From NCBI RefSeq assembly GCF_918741295.1, contig NZ_CAKKNB010000003.1, forward strand, positions 1-64,000: a stretch of DNA of 64,000 nt, read 5' to 3'. Under the pieces are notes generated by a model that saw only the letters and a list, made by a program, of their open reading frames with translations, had not been told where the DNA came from and ran no database searches. Positions 55,250 through 63,299 of the stretch are shown piece after piece; the stretch's first letter is position 1, and the number at the start of each line of letters is the position of its first letter. A program made the translations under genes and the position numbers. Source of the stretch: Aquabacterium sp. CECT 9606 (GTDB lineage Bacteria > Pseudomonadota > Gammaproteobacteria > Burkholderiales > Burkholderiaceae_C).

Positions 55250-57187
55250 ATGAACGCTCTCGCCGCAAGCCCTATCCGCAGTCTTCAGGACATCGAAGCC
55301 ATGGAGGCCAGCCTGCCTGACCTCATGGCAGGCCAGGAAAGCACTTATGCGCTGCTGTCCCAAGGGGCCAAGGTACGGCCCAATGCGGCGGCGCTGTCAT
55401 TCTTCCTGCGCACCGATGATCACCATCGGCCTTACGTCTGGACGCACCGCGAGTGGCTGACCAAGATCACCCAGGCCGCCAACATGTTCAGGCAGTTGGG
55501 GGTGCAGCGTGACGATGTGGTGGCCTTCGTGTTGCCCAACTTGCCTGAGACGCACTGGACCATCTGGGGCGGTGAGGCGGCCGGCATCGTGTTCGCGATC
55601 AATCCGCTGCTGGAGCCCTCGATGATGCTGGACCTGCTCAAGGCCGCGCAGCCCAAGTGGATCGTGACCCTGGCGCCGACGCCGGGGGCTGATCTGTGGG
55701 AAAAGGTGGCGGGCATCGCCCCGCAAGTGCCTGGCCTGAAAGGGGTGCTGAGCATCAGCCCGCTGCGTTATCTGCGCCACCCGCTGGCGCCACTCTTGCG
55801 CTTGGGCAACCGGCTCAAGACCCCAAGGCGCTTGGGGACGGTGCCCGTGCTCAACTTCCACCAGGCGCTCGAGCGCCAGGATGGCTCGGCATTGGGCTTT
55901 GCGCCTCCGGGCCTGGACGACGTGGCCTCGTACTTCTGCACTGGTGGCACCACGGGGATGCCCAAGATTGCCGTGCGCACCCACCGAACCGAGGTGGCCA
56001 ATGCCCTGGAGCTGGCGGCCGTAGGCGCCTCCGAACTGGACGGCCCGGACGTGACCGTGTTTTGTGGCCTGCCGCTCTTCCATGTCAATGCGCAGATCGG
56101 CACGGGGCTGTCCCTGTGGGCGCGGGGCGGCCATGTACTGCTGGGCACCCCTCAAGGCTACCGCGGCGACAACGTGGTCAAGCGGTTCTGGGAGCTGGTG
56201 GCGCATCACAAGCTGGTGTCGTTCTCTGGTGTGCCGACGGTTTACGCCGCCTTGTTGCAAGTGCCGCGCAAAGGCCATGACTTGTCCAGCTTGCGCTTCG
56301 GTGTCTGCGGCGCCGCACCCATGCCGGTGGAGATGTTCAACCGGGTCCAGAATGAGCTGGGGCTCAAGGTCCTTGAAGGCTATGGCTTGACCGAAGCTGG
56401 TTGCGTGTCCAGCCTGACGCCACTGCATGCCCCACCCAGGATCGGCTCCATCGGCTTGCGCATGCCCTGGCAAGACATGCGCGTGGCCCTCATCGGCGCC
56501 GATGGGGAGTACCTGCGCGATGCCGAGGTGGATGAAGTGGGCACCATCATCATCAAGGGGCCCAATCTGTTCAAGGGCTACCTCAACCCAGCGCACAACA
56601 AGGGCTTGTGGGTGACGCGGCCTGGCCTCCAAGGGCAGCCCGAGCGCTGGCTCAACACCGGTGACCTGGGGCGCGCGGATGGCGACGGTTATTTCTGGCT
56701 GACGGGCCGCCAGAAGGAACTGATCATCCGCGGTGGGCACAACATTGATCCCAAGATGATCGAGGAGCCCATGTGCACGCACCCTTCGGTGGCGATGGCA
56801 GCGGCGGTGGGGCGGCCCGACGCCCACGCCGGCGAAGTGCCCGTGGTCTACGTGCAGTTGCGCCCGGGTTGCCAGGCCAAGGAGGATGAGCTGATGGACC
56901 ATGCCCGCTCAACCATTGCCGAACGTGCGGCACACCCCAAGATCATCCGGATCGTCGACATCCTGCCCACCACGGCGATCGGGAAGATCTTCAAGCCAAC
57001 GTTGATCCAGTCGGAGGTGCAGTCCGTCTTCATGGAAGAGGCTGCCAAGCTGGGGGTGCGTGAGGCCAAGGGCGAGGCCTGCCAGGACGTGAAGCTGGGC
57101 CTGGTGTTGCGGTGGCAGGCCAGTGGCGATGTGGCAGCGCTCAAGGCGAGCCTCGACCGCTACACATTCCGGCATGAGCAGGCCTGA
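55250..57187 (+). CDS. AMP-forming acyl/aryl-CoA ligase
   Basis: A 645-residue adenylate-forming enzyme. Core motifs are the phosphate-binding TGGTTGMPKIAVRTH, VLEGYGLTEAG, NTGDLGRADGDGYFWLTGR and the late catalytic lysine in TAIGKIFKPTL. It would activate a carboxylic acid to its CoA thioester. An extra C-terminal segment of about 50 residues follows the usual end. The ATG at 55250 lies 7 bases after the TetR stop, and the Tat-FAH gene starts 2 bases after its stop (TGA-gc-ATG), so the three form an operon. Fatty or aromatic acid specificity cannot be separated by eye; the neighbours favour an aromatic or arylalkanoic acid. Confidence 0.9.
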   Translation: MNALAASPIRSLQDIEAMEASLPDLMAGQESTYALLSQGAKVRPNAAALSFFLRTDDHHRPYVWTHREWLTKITQAANMFRQLGVQRDDVVAFVLPNLPETHWTIWGGEAAGIVFAINPLLEPSMMLDLLKAAQPKWIVTLAPTPGADLWEKVAGIAPQVPGLKGVLSISPLRYLRHPLAPLLRLGNRLKTPRRLGTVPVLNFHQALERQDGSALGFAPPGLDDVASYFCTGGTTGMPKIAVRTHRTEVANALELAAVGASELDGPDVTVFCGLPLFHVNAQIGTGLSLWARGGHVLLGTPQGYRGDNVVKRFWELVAHHKLVSFSGVPTVYAALLQVPRKGHDLSSLRFGVCGAAPMPVEMFNRVQNELGLKVLEGYGLTEAGCVSSLTPLHAPPRIGSIGLRMPWQDMRVALIGADGEYLRDAEVDEVGTIIIKGPNLFKGYLNPAHNKGLWVTRPGLQGQPERWLNTGDLGRADGDGYFWLTGRQKELIIRGGHNIDPKMIEEPMCTHPSVAMAAAVGRPDAHAGEVPVVYVQLRPGCQAKEDELMDHARSTIAERAAHPKIIRIVDILPTTAIGKIFKPTLIQSEVQSVFMEEAAKLGVREAKGEACQDVKLGLVLRWQASGDVAALKASLDRYTFRHEQA

Positions 57188-57189
57188 GC

Positions 57190-58287
57190 ATGGACCGGAG
57201 ACAGTCGCGCCGTCATGTGTTCAAGGCAGGAGCCGCGTTGCTGGGCACCTTGTCTTTGCCCAAAGGTGGCCAAGCCGCCAAGCCCTCATCAAATCATTCA
57301 CCAAAGGCTATTTCCATGGCACTGCACACCGTTCGTTTTTCCCACCAGGGTCGTGTTCAATGGGGCCTGGTGTCCAAGAACCGCATCACGCCTTTGCCCG
57401 GCGAGTTCGCCACCACGGCTGATTTCATCCGCGGCCACGATCTTGCCGCCTTGTCTGAGTTCGCGGCATCCGAGGCCGGGCGCAAAACAACGCTGGCTTT
57501 GGACGAGGTTCAAATCCTGTCTCCAGTGACCAGCAATCAGCAGTTCCTGTGCCAAGGGGCCAACTACCGCCAGCACATGATCGAGTCGGGCATGGACCCC
57601 GATGCCAAGTCCTACAACATGATCTTCACCAAGGCCACGAGCTGCATCGTCCCGGCCAACAGTGACCTCGTCAAACCGGCCCGCGTGCGCTTTCTTGACT
57701 ACGAGATCGAACTTGGCTTGATCCTCAAGCGCGATGTGTTGGCCAAGACCGTGGTGACCAACGCCAATCTGCATGAGTTCGTGGCCGGGCTGGCCATCGT
57801 CAACGACTACTCTGCGCGCGACATCCAGATCCCGCAGACACAGTTCTACAAAGGCAAGAGCTTTCGCACCTTTGGTCCGGTGGGACCGTTCCTCTGCTTG
57901 CTGGCGCCGCAGGACATGAAGCACCTGGACAAGCTGCAACTGACGCTCACCGTCAACGGCCAGGTGCGGCAAAAGGACACCACCGCCAACCTGGTGTTTG
58001 GCCCAGCTGAAACCTTGACCGAACTGTCGGGTGTGCACGACCTGTTCGCGGGAGACCTGTTGTCGACGGGCACGCCCGCGGGATGCGCCTTGTCCGTCCC
58101 GTCGCCGTTCAAGCAACGCATGGGCGCGCTGCTCCCCGAGGCCACCAAGTGGGCGATCTTCAACAAGGTCCAAGAAGGCCGCACGGAGTACCTCAAGGCC
58201 GGGGACATCGTTGAAGCGCGGATCCAAAGTCCAGATGGTGCCATTGACCTTGGCGTGCAACGCAACAAGGTGGTCAACGGCGGCTGA
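57190..58287 (+). CDS. FAH-family hydrolase with Tat-type leader
   Basis: A 365-residue homologue of the FAH protein at 52287-53252 (E-x-E in FLDYEIELGLIL, NDYSARDIQ, YKGKSFRTFGPVGP, TGTPAGCA). The first 42 residues form a twin-arginine-like leader (SRRHVFKAGAALLG then small residues, AAKP), absent from the paralogue. An in-frame ATG at 57316 (MALHTVRFSHQG) aligns with the paralogue start and has AAAGG 8 bases upstream, so both an exported and a cytosolic form are conceivable. The longer start is annotated because its ATG follows the ligase stop by 2 bases. Most FAH enzymes are cytosolic, so export would be unusual. Confidence 0.88.
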   Translation: MDRRQSRRHVFKAGAALLGTLSLPKGGQAAKPSSNHSPKAISMALHTVRFSHQGRVQWGLVSKNRITPLPGEFATTADFIRGHDLAALSEFAASEAGRKTTLALDEVQILSPVTSNQQFLCQGANYRQHMIESGMDPDAKSYNMIFTKATSCIVPANSDLVKPARVRFLDYEIELGLILKRDVLAKTVVTNANLHEFVAGLAIVNDYSARDIQIPQTQFYKGKSFRTFGPVGPFLCLLAPQDMKHLDKLQLTLTVNGQVRQKDTTANLVFGPAETLTELSGVHDLFAGDLLSTGTPAGCALSVPSPFKQRMGALLPEATKWAIFNKVQEGRTEYLKAGDIVEARIQSPDGAIDLGVQRNKVVNGG

Positions 58288-58337
58288 TGAGCCTGGATGG
58301 ATGGTGGAAACCCCATTCATGCGTTTTGGCAAGATGT

Positions 58338-58349
58338 GTACATTTGGAC
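58338..58349. promoter_or_regulatory. GTACATTTGGAC operator-like site (site B)
   Basis: An imperfect version of the GTACA-nn-TGTAC palindrome, followed by GCAT as in site A, 38 bases before the amidohydrolase start in a 100-base intergenic region. It suggests a separate promoter for the amidohydrolase gene under the same regulator as sites A and C. Confidence 0.5.
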
Positions 58350-58387
58350 GCATCAATCAAACCAAAGCGTCTTGAATGGAGAAAACC

Positions 58388-59491
58388 ATGGCCAACGACC
58401 AGCAACAGCCCAGCAACACTGATCGCCGTGGGCTTTTGAAAAAAGCCGCGGTGGGCCTGGGCGTGACGGCGGTGGGCGGCTTCACGCCCCTCATCGCCAG
58501 GGCGACCCCGGCGCTGTCGCGCATTGATGTGCATGCCCACCTCATCCCTGACTTTTACCGGCAGGCCATGAACGACCACGACGTGGCAGGAGATGGTGGC
58601 ATCCCCATCCCATCGTGGTCGCCCAGTGCTGCAGTGAACTTCATGGACAAGTTCGGCATCCAGGCCCAGGTGGTGTCCTTGTCCGAGCCCGGCTTTGCCT
58701 TTTTGCCTGACCGCGCCTCCAGGGAGCAGATGGCCCGGCGGATCAACGACTACATTCGCGATGGCCTGATCAATGTGTCTCCGGCGTCACCTCTGTACCG
58801 CCGCTTTGGCGGTTTTGCATCGCTGCCTTTGGGCGACCCGGATGATCCCAGCGAGGTGGCCGCCGCCTGTGCGGAAGCCTCGCGGGCCATCAACCTCTTG
58901 GGCTTGGATGGCATCGGGCTTTACTCCAGCTACAAAGGCATTTACCTGGGCGACCCGCGGCTCGACCCGCTCATGCGCACCTTGAACGAGCTGCGCGCCT
59001 ATGTGTTCATCCACCCCGTGGCACCGCCCGTGCGCCCCGAGTTGTCCATGCCCAATTTTGTGCTGGACTTTCCGTTCGAGACAACGCGGGCCGTGACCAA
59101 CATGCTCTACAAGGGCATCTTCCTGAGGTATCCCTCCATCCGTTGGCAAGCGGCCCATGCAGGCGGCACCATTCCGTTCTTGTCGTACCGCAGTGCCTTG
59201 CTGGCGCTGAATTTGAACCCGCGAAACAGCTCCTATTCCTCGCTCTTTTATGACACGGCATTGTCGGCCGCACCGCCAGCCATGGCCGCCGTCCGCAAAG
59301 TGACCGATGTGAGCCACATCTTGCTGGGCACCGACTATCCCTACGCGGGGATCGTGTACGCCCTCAAATGGCCGGGCGATCCCAATTCGGAGTTGAACGA
59401 CACCTTCAATCCCTCAGAGCGCTTGCAGGTCGACCGCGGCAACGCGCTGGCCCAACTGCCGCGCCTTTCAAAAAGGTTGGGTGTTGGCTAG
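58388..59491 (+). CDS. Tat-exported amidohydrolase, ACMSD/gamma-resorcylate decarboxylase-like
   Basis: A 367-residue metal-dependent amidohydrolase-fold protein. The leader NTDRRGLLKKAAVGLGVTAVGG ends near IARATPA and looks twin-arginine dependent. Metal ligands are the HxH of DVHAHLIP, His in FIHPVAPP, His in AAHAGG and Asp in LLGTDYPYAG, as in the ACMSD/decarboxylase family. The chosen ATG at 58388 has GGAG 8 bases upstream; an ATG at 58376 is in frame. Members decarboxylate or hydrolyse aromatic acids; the reaction here is unassigned. It is followed by the second TetR gene after 77 bases. Confidence 0.87.
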   Translation: MANDQQQPSNTDRRGLLKKAAVGLGVTAVGGFTPLIARATPALSRIDVHAHLIPDFYRQAMNDHDVAGDGGIPIPSWSPSAAVNFMDKFGIQAQVVSLSEPGFAFLPDRASREQMARRINDYIRDGLINVSPASPLYRRFGGFASLPLGDPDDPSEVAAACAEASRAINLLGLDGIGLYSSYKGIYLGDPRLDPLMRTLNELRAYVFIHPVAPPVRPELSMPNFVLDFPFETTRAVTNMLYKGIFLRYPSIRWQAAHAGGTIPFLSYRSALLALNLNPRNSSYSSLFYDTALSAAPPAMAAVRKVTDVSHILLGTDYPYAGIVYALKWPGDPNSELNDTFNPSERLQVDRGNALAQLPRLSKRLGVG

Positions 59492-59544
59492 ACGCCAACT
59501 GCTGTACTGGCAAAGATCAGGGAAAGCGCTGCTACCCAAGCGCG

Positions 59545-59560
59545 TGTACCAATTGGTACA
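59545..59560. promoter_or_regulatory. TGTACCAATTGGTACA perfect palindrome (site C), TetR operator
   Basis: A 16-base perfect palindrome whose end is 8 bases before the ATG of the second TetR gene, the typical place for an autoregulatory TetR operator. Sites A (49524-49535) and B (58338-58349) are related, so a small regulon is likely. Confidence 0.65.
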
Positions 59561-59568
59561 TTGCGCCC

Positions 59569-60171
59569 ATGCCCAACGCTGAAGCAAACCCGCGCGCCAC
59601 CTCCGATCAAGCAAGGACCTTGCTGGACCAGGCGATCGCGCACGTCCTTGAACATGGTTACAGCGACCAGTCATTGCGGAGCATGGCGGCCAGCCTGGGC
59701 ACCAGCCACCGCATGCTCAGCTATTACTTTGGCGATGTCGATGGCTTCTGGGAGGCCGTCGTCAAGCACCTGCGCAACACGGAACATCACCGGCAGGCCG
59801 GCATGGCTGAAGGCCAGGTGTTCACGGCTCCGCCCATCGAAGAGGTCTGGCAGCACTTCACCTCGCCCGGCTACCTGCCGGTCTTCCAGCTGATGTTCGA
59901 GATTTACATCAAGGCCCTGCGTGACCGGCAACGCTTTGGTGATTTTCTCGCCCATGCCGTCGATGGCTGGATTGGCCGTGTGGCCCAGTCGCTGCAAGCC
60001 CAGCATGGCCTGAGCAAGGCCAAGGCCCGCACCCGTGCCCGGCTCGAACTGGCCATCGTGCGCGGCCTGCTGCTCGACCTGCTCACCACTGGTGACAAGG
60101 CTGGCACGACCCAGGCCATCAAGCACTACGCCCAATTGATTCAACTGCCCCACCAGGAGACCACACCATGA
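59569..60171 (+). CDS. TetR-family regulator 2 of the catabolic island
   Basis: A 200-residue regulator with helix-turn-helix residues LLDQAIAHVLEHGYSDQSLRS, LGTSHRMLSYYFGDVDGFWEA. The ATG at 59569 (MPNAEAN) lies just after the 16-base palindrome; the frame is open upstream only through that operator. The stop overlaps the next gene in ATGA, so it is co-transcribed with a serine hydrolase. The likely targets are its own operon, the amidohydrolase gene and the minus-strand serine hydrolase, all having related sites upstream. Confidence 0.9.
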   Translation: MPNAEANPRATSDQARTLLDQAIAHVLEHGYSDQSLRSMAASLGTSHRMLSYYFGDVDGFWEAVVKHLRNTEHHRQAGMAEGQVFTAPPIEEVWQHFTSPGYLPVFQLMFEIYIKALRDRQRFGDFLAHAVDGWIGRVAQSLQAQHGLSKAKARTRARLELAIVRGLLLDLLTTGDKAGTTQAIKHYAQLIQLPHQETTP

Positions 60172-61580
60172 TCCGTCGCACCACCGTGAGGGCCGCATCG
60201 CTGGCCTGCCTGATCTTGCTGAGTCAGGCTGTCAGGGCCGACCTCATCGCCGACATTCCCGCGGGCACGGGCTATGCCGCGTGGGAGCTGTGCACGCGTA
60301 CCCAGCAAAGCGGTGACGATTACCTGCGTGTGCGCTGGTTCTACACCGCCCCCAAAGTTCAGCCTCTGCCCGTGGTGTGGACCATCAAGTATGACCCCGG
60401 CAACAAGGTGGATGTGAGCAGCTTCATCCCTTTCATCACCAACAAGCGCACTGCCGTCTACCGCGCGGGCCTGGGTTGCACGCTCGTGCCCCCGGGTGCC
60501 ACCGAAGCCGGCGTGCGCGCCCAAGCCTTCAAGCCCGCGCCTTTGCCGATGCCCTCAGTGCAGTCATGGCCCACTGGCGAAGGCCCCGCCGAAACCGCCC
60601 GGCTCACCCCGGCCCAGGCGGCCCTGCTCGCAGCCCATGGTGACCGCATTTTCACCGAGACCACCACCAAGCTCAGTCAGAAGCAGAACGCGCTGGCCTT
60701 CCTCGTGGCCCGCGATGGCCACCTGGTGTATGAGCGCTATGCCCGCGATTACCGGCGCGATCAACCCCAACTGGGGTGGTCCATGACGAAATCGCTCACG
60801 GGCTTGATCGCGGGCGTGATGGCCACCGATGGCCGGCTGGACCTGGACGCCCCCGTGGGTTTGCCGCAATGGGCGGGCAGCGCGAAGGCGGCCATCACCT
60901 GGAAGCAATTGCTCAACATGGCCCCGGGCATGGCATGGAACGAAGGCTACGAGGGTGCCAGCGATGCCACCCAGATGCTGTTCTCGCAGCCCGACCAAGG
61001 TGCTTGGGCCGCTGAGCGGCCCTTGACTTCCGCCCCGGGCACGGTCTTCAACTACTCCACCGGCTTTGCCACCGTGGCCACCTATGCCATGAAGCAGAAG
61101 CTGGGCGGCGGCCACCAGGCGCTGTACGACTACTACCAGCAACGCTTGTTTGCACCGCTCGGCATTCGCCAGGGCGTGATCGAGCCCGATGCCAGCGGCA
61201 CGCCCGTGGGCGGTGCGCGCGGCGTGCTGCGCCCGGTGGATTGGTTGCGATTGGGGCAGTTGGTGGCGCAAGGCGGCCAATGGCAGGGCCAGACTTTGAT
61301 CGCCCCCGAGGTGATGAACTTCCTGGTGGCCGCCTCACCGGCCAGCGCCGAATATGGCGGTTTCATCTGGCGTCAGCCTGCCACGGCGATCCCCGAGTCC
61401 GTCCGCGCGCGCCTGCCCGCCGACCTGGTCTGGTTCGCTGGCCACATGGGCCAGTTCCTGGTGATCGTGCCCAGCCAGAACCTGGTGGTGTTGCGCATGG
61501 GGGTGTCGTTTGAAAAAGACCTGGCCCGCACGCAAGTGTTCGAGGCCGTGGCTGACCTGATCGCAGCCGGTCACAACTGA
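60168..61580 (+). CDS. Secreted serine hydrolase, class C beta-lactamase family
   Basis: A 470-residue exported hydrolase with a signal peptide (ASLACLILLSQAVRA). SxxK is SMTK (Ser205, Lys208) and FNYSTGF gives the Y-x-S/N region; the C-terminal HMGQ resembles the family HxG motif. The long N-terminal stretch before the catalytic domain is about 150 residues. It starts at ATG 60168, overlapping the TetR stop by 4 bases. It is similar in type to the protein at 48333-49493, but the two differ in the N-terminal half and are not close copies. It probably releases an ester- or amide-linked substrate in the periplasm. Confidence 0.88.
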   Translation: MIRRTTVRAASLACLILLSQAVRADLIADIPAGTGYAAWELCTRTQQSGDDYLRVRWFYTAPKVQPLPVVWTIKYDPGNKVDVSSFIPFITNKRTAVYRAGLGCTLVPPGATEAGVRAQAFKPAPLPMPSVQSWPTGEGPAETARLTPAQAALLAAHGDRIFTETTTKLSQKQNALAFLVARDGHLVYERYARDYRRDQPQLGWSMTKSLTGLIAGVMATDGRLDLDAPVGLPQWAGSAKAAITWKQLLNMAPGMAWNEGYEGASDATQMLFSQPDQGAWAAERPLTSAPGTVFNYSTGFATVATYAMKQKLGGGHQALYDYYQQRLFAPLGIRQGVIEPDASGTPVGGARGVLRPVDWLRLGQLVAQGGQWQGQTLIAPEVMNFLVAASPASAEYGGFIWRQPATAIPESVRARLPADLVWFAGHMGQFLVIVPSQNLVVLRMGVSFEKDLARTQVFEAVADLIAAGHN

Positions 61581-61702
61581 ACGTGACACCAGGCTTGGTG
61601 CAGCACGATAAGAAATTGTTACGCCAGTGTGCCCGGTGAGGATGCGGCATCCAGATTGCTCTTCGGTGTTCTCACGCCTTGGTGAGAATGACAGGAGCCG
61701 GT

Positions 61703-62350
61703 ATGGACAATCCTTTGGACCTGGACGCGACCATCTCGCGACGTGATCTTTTGCTGGTGGGGGCCGCCTCGGCAGCGGCGGTCAAAATCCCCCCGGCCAA
61801 TGCGGCTGTGCCTGCGCCCACGCCGGATTTGCCGACGTCGCTGGCAAAAGTTTCACTGAACGTCAATGGTCAGGCCCATGAACTGGCGCTCGACACGCGC
61901 ACGACCCTGCTCGATGCCCTCCGTGAACACTTGCTCCTGACCGGCACCAAAAAAGGCTGCGATCACGGGCAGTGTGGCGCCTGCACGGTGATCGTGGATG
62001 GACGGCGCATCAATGCCTGCCTGACCTTGGCCGTGATGCACCCGGGCGCACAGGTCACCACCATCGAAGGGTTGGGCAATCCCCGCAAGCTGCACCCCAT
62101 GCAGGCCGCTTTCGTCAAGCACGATGGTTACCAGTGCGGCTACTGCACGCCAGGGCAGATCTGCTCGGCGGTGGCGGTGCTGGATGAAATCAAGCGTGGC
62201 GTTCCCAGCCATGTGAGCGCCGACCTCACCGCGCGCCCGCTGTTGTCGGCCGAGGAGTTGCGTGAGCGCATGAGCGGCAACATCTGCCGGTGCGGGGCCT
62301 ATTCCAACATCATTGATGCCATCACCGAAGTGGCGGGAGGTGCGGCATGA
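61703..62350 (+). CDS. paoA: Periplasmic aldehyde oxidoreductase, [2Fe-2S] subunit (PaoA-like)
   Basis: A 215-residue electron-transfer subunit of a xanthine-oxidase-family enzyme. A Tat leader ([15 protein letters not shown]) precedes the plant-type [2Fe-2S] ligands [11 protein letters not shown] and the second cluster [10 protein letters not shown] with [12 protein letters not shown]. The length and the leader match PaoA (YagT) of Escherichia coli. The ATG at 61703 follows CAGGAG. The stop overlaps the next start (ATGA). It begins a PaoABC operon 122 bases after the serine hydrolase gene; no clear promoter or terminator is seen in that gap beyond a short CACCA-TGGTG hairpin. Confidence 0.92.
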   Translation: MDNPLDLDATISRRDLLLVGAASAAAVKIPPANAAVPAPTPDLPTSLAKVSLNVNGQAHELALDTRTTLLDALREHLLLTGTKKGCDHGQCGACTVIVDGRRINACLTLAVMHPGAQVTTIEGLGNPRKLHPMQAAFVKHDGYQCGYCTPGQICSAVAVLDEIKRGVPSHVSADLTARPLLSAEELRERMSGNICRCGAYSNIIDAITEVAGGAA

Positions 62351-63297
62351 AACCCTTCACTTATGAGCGGGCGGCATCGCCCGCCGAGGCCGCCGCGGCC
62401 GTCGCCAGGCACCCCGGCGCCAAGTTCATCGCAGGTGGCACCAATCTGCTCGACCTGATGAAGCTGCAGGTCGAGACGCCCACACACCTGGTGGATGTCA
62501 ATGCCCTGGCCCTGGACAAAATCGAGGCGACACCCGATGGCGGCTTGCGCATCGGCGCCCTGGTGCGCAACACCGACCTGGCCGCCGACCAGCGCGTGCG
62601 GCGAGACCACGGCGTGCTGGCGCGCGCGCTGCTGTCCGGGGCGTCGGGCCAGTTGCGCAACAAGGCCACGACCGCGGGCAACCTGCTGCAGCGCACGCGG
62701 TGCCCGTACTTTTACGACACCAACCAGCCCTGCAACAAGCGCCAGCCTGGTAGCGGCTGCAGCGCCATCGGCGGCATCACGCGCCAGCAAGCGGTGATCG
62801 GAGTCAGCAAGGCCTGCATCGCCACCCATCCCAGCGACATGGCCGTGGCCATGCGGGTGCTGGATGCCACCGTTGAGACCGTGCGGTCCGACGGTGCGCA
62901 GCGCGTCATCCCCATTGCCGATTTTCATCGACTGCCTGGCGACACACCTCACATCGAAACGGCTTTGGAGCCAGGCGAGCTGATCACCTCGGTGGTGTTG
63001 CCCAAACCCGTGGGCGGCACACACATTTACCGCAAGGTGCGTGACCGCGCCTCGTATGCCTTCGCGCTGGTGTCGGTGGCGGCCATCGTGCAACGCGATG
63101 GATCGGGCCGAGTGGCCTTGGGGGGCGTGGCGCACAAGCCCTGGCGCATTGAGGCGGCGGAAGCCGCGATGCCGCGTGGCGCATCGGCGGTGATGGCGCA
63201 ACTGCTGGCCGGGGCGCAGCCCACCGAAGACAACGCATTCAAATTGCTTCTGGCCGAGCGCGCCTTGGCCGCGGCCCTGCTTCAAGCGAGGACCTGA
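62347..63297 (+). CDS. paoB: Periplasmic aldehyde oxidoreductase, FAD subunit (PaoB-like)
   Basis: A 316-residue FAD-binding subunit of the xanthine dehydrogenase family with [15 protein letters not shown] and [32 protein letters not shown] FAD motifs. The Cys-rich [20 protein letters not shown] segment matches the extra [4Fe-4S] binding insert of PaoB. It lies in the middle of the operon, overlapping paoA by 4 bases and ending 2 bases before the molybdenum subunit start. Confidence 0.9.
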   Translation: MKPFTYERAASPAEAAAAVARHPGAKFIAGGTNLLDLMKLQVETPTHLVDVNALALDKIEATPDGGLRIGALVRNTDLAADQRVRRDHGVLARALLSGASGQLRNKATTAGNLLQRTRCPYFYDTNQPCNKRQPGSGCSAIGGITRQQAVIGVSKACIATHPSDMAVAMRVLDATVETVRSDGAQRVIPIADFHRLPGDTPHIETALEPGELITSVVLPKPVGGTHIYRKVRDRASYAFALVSVAAIVQRDGSGRVALGGVAHKPWRIEAAEAAMPRGASAVMAQLLAGAQPTEDNAFKLLLAERALAAALLQART

Positions 63298-63299
63298 CC

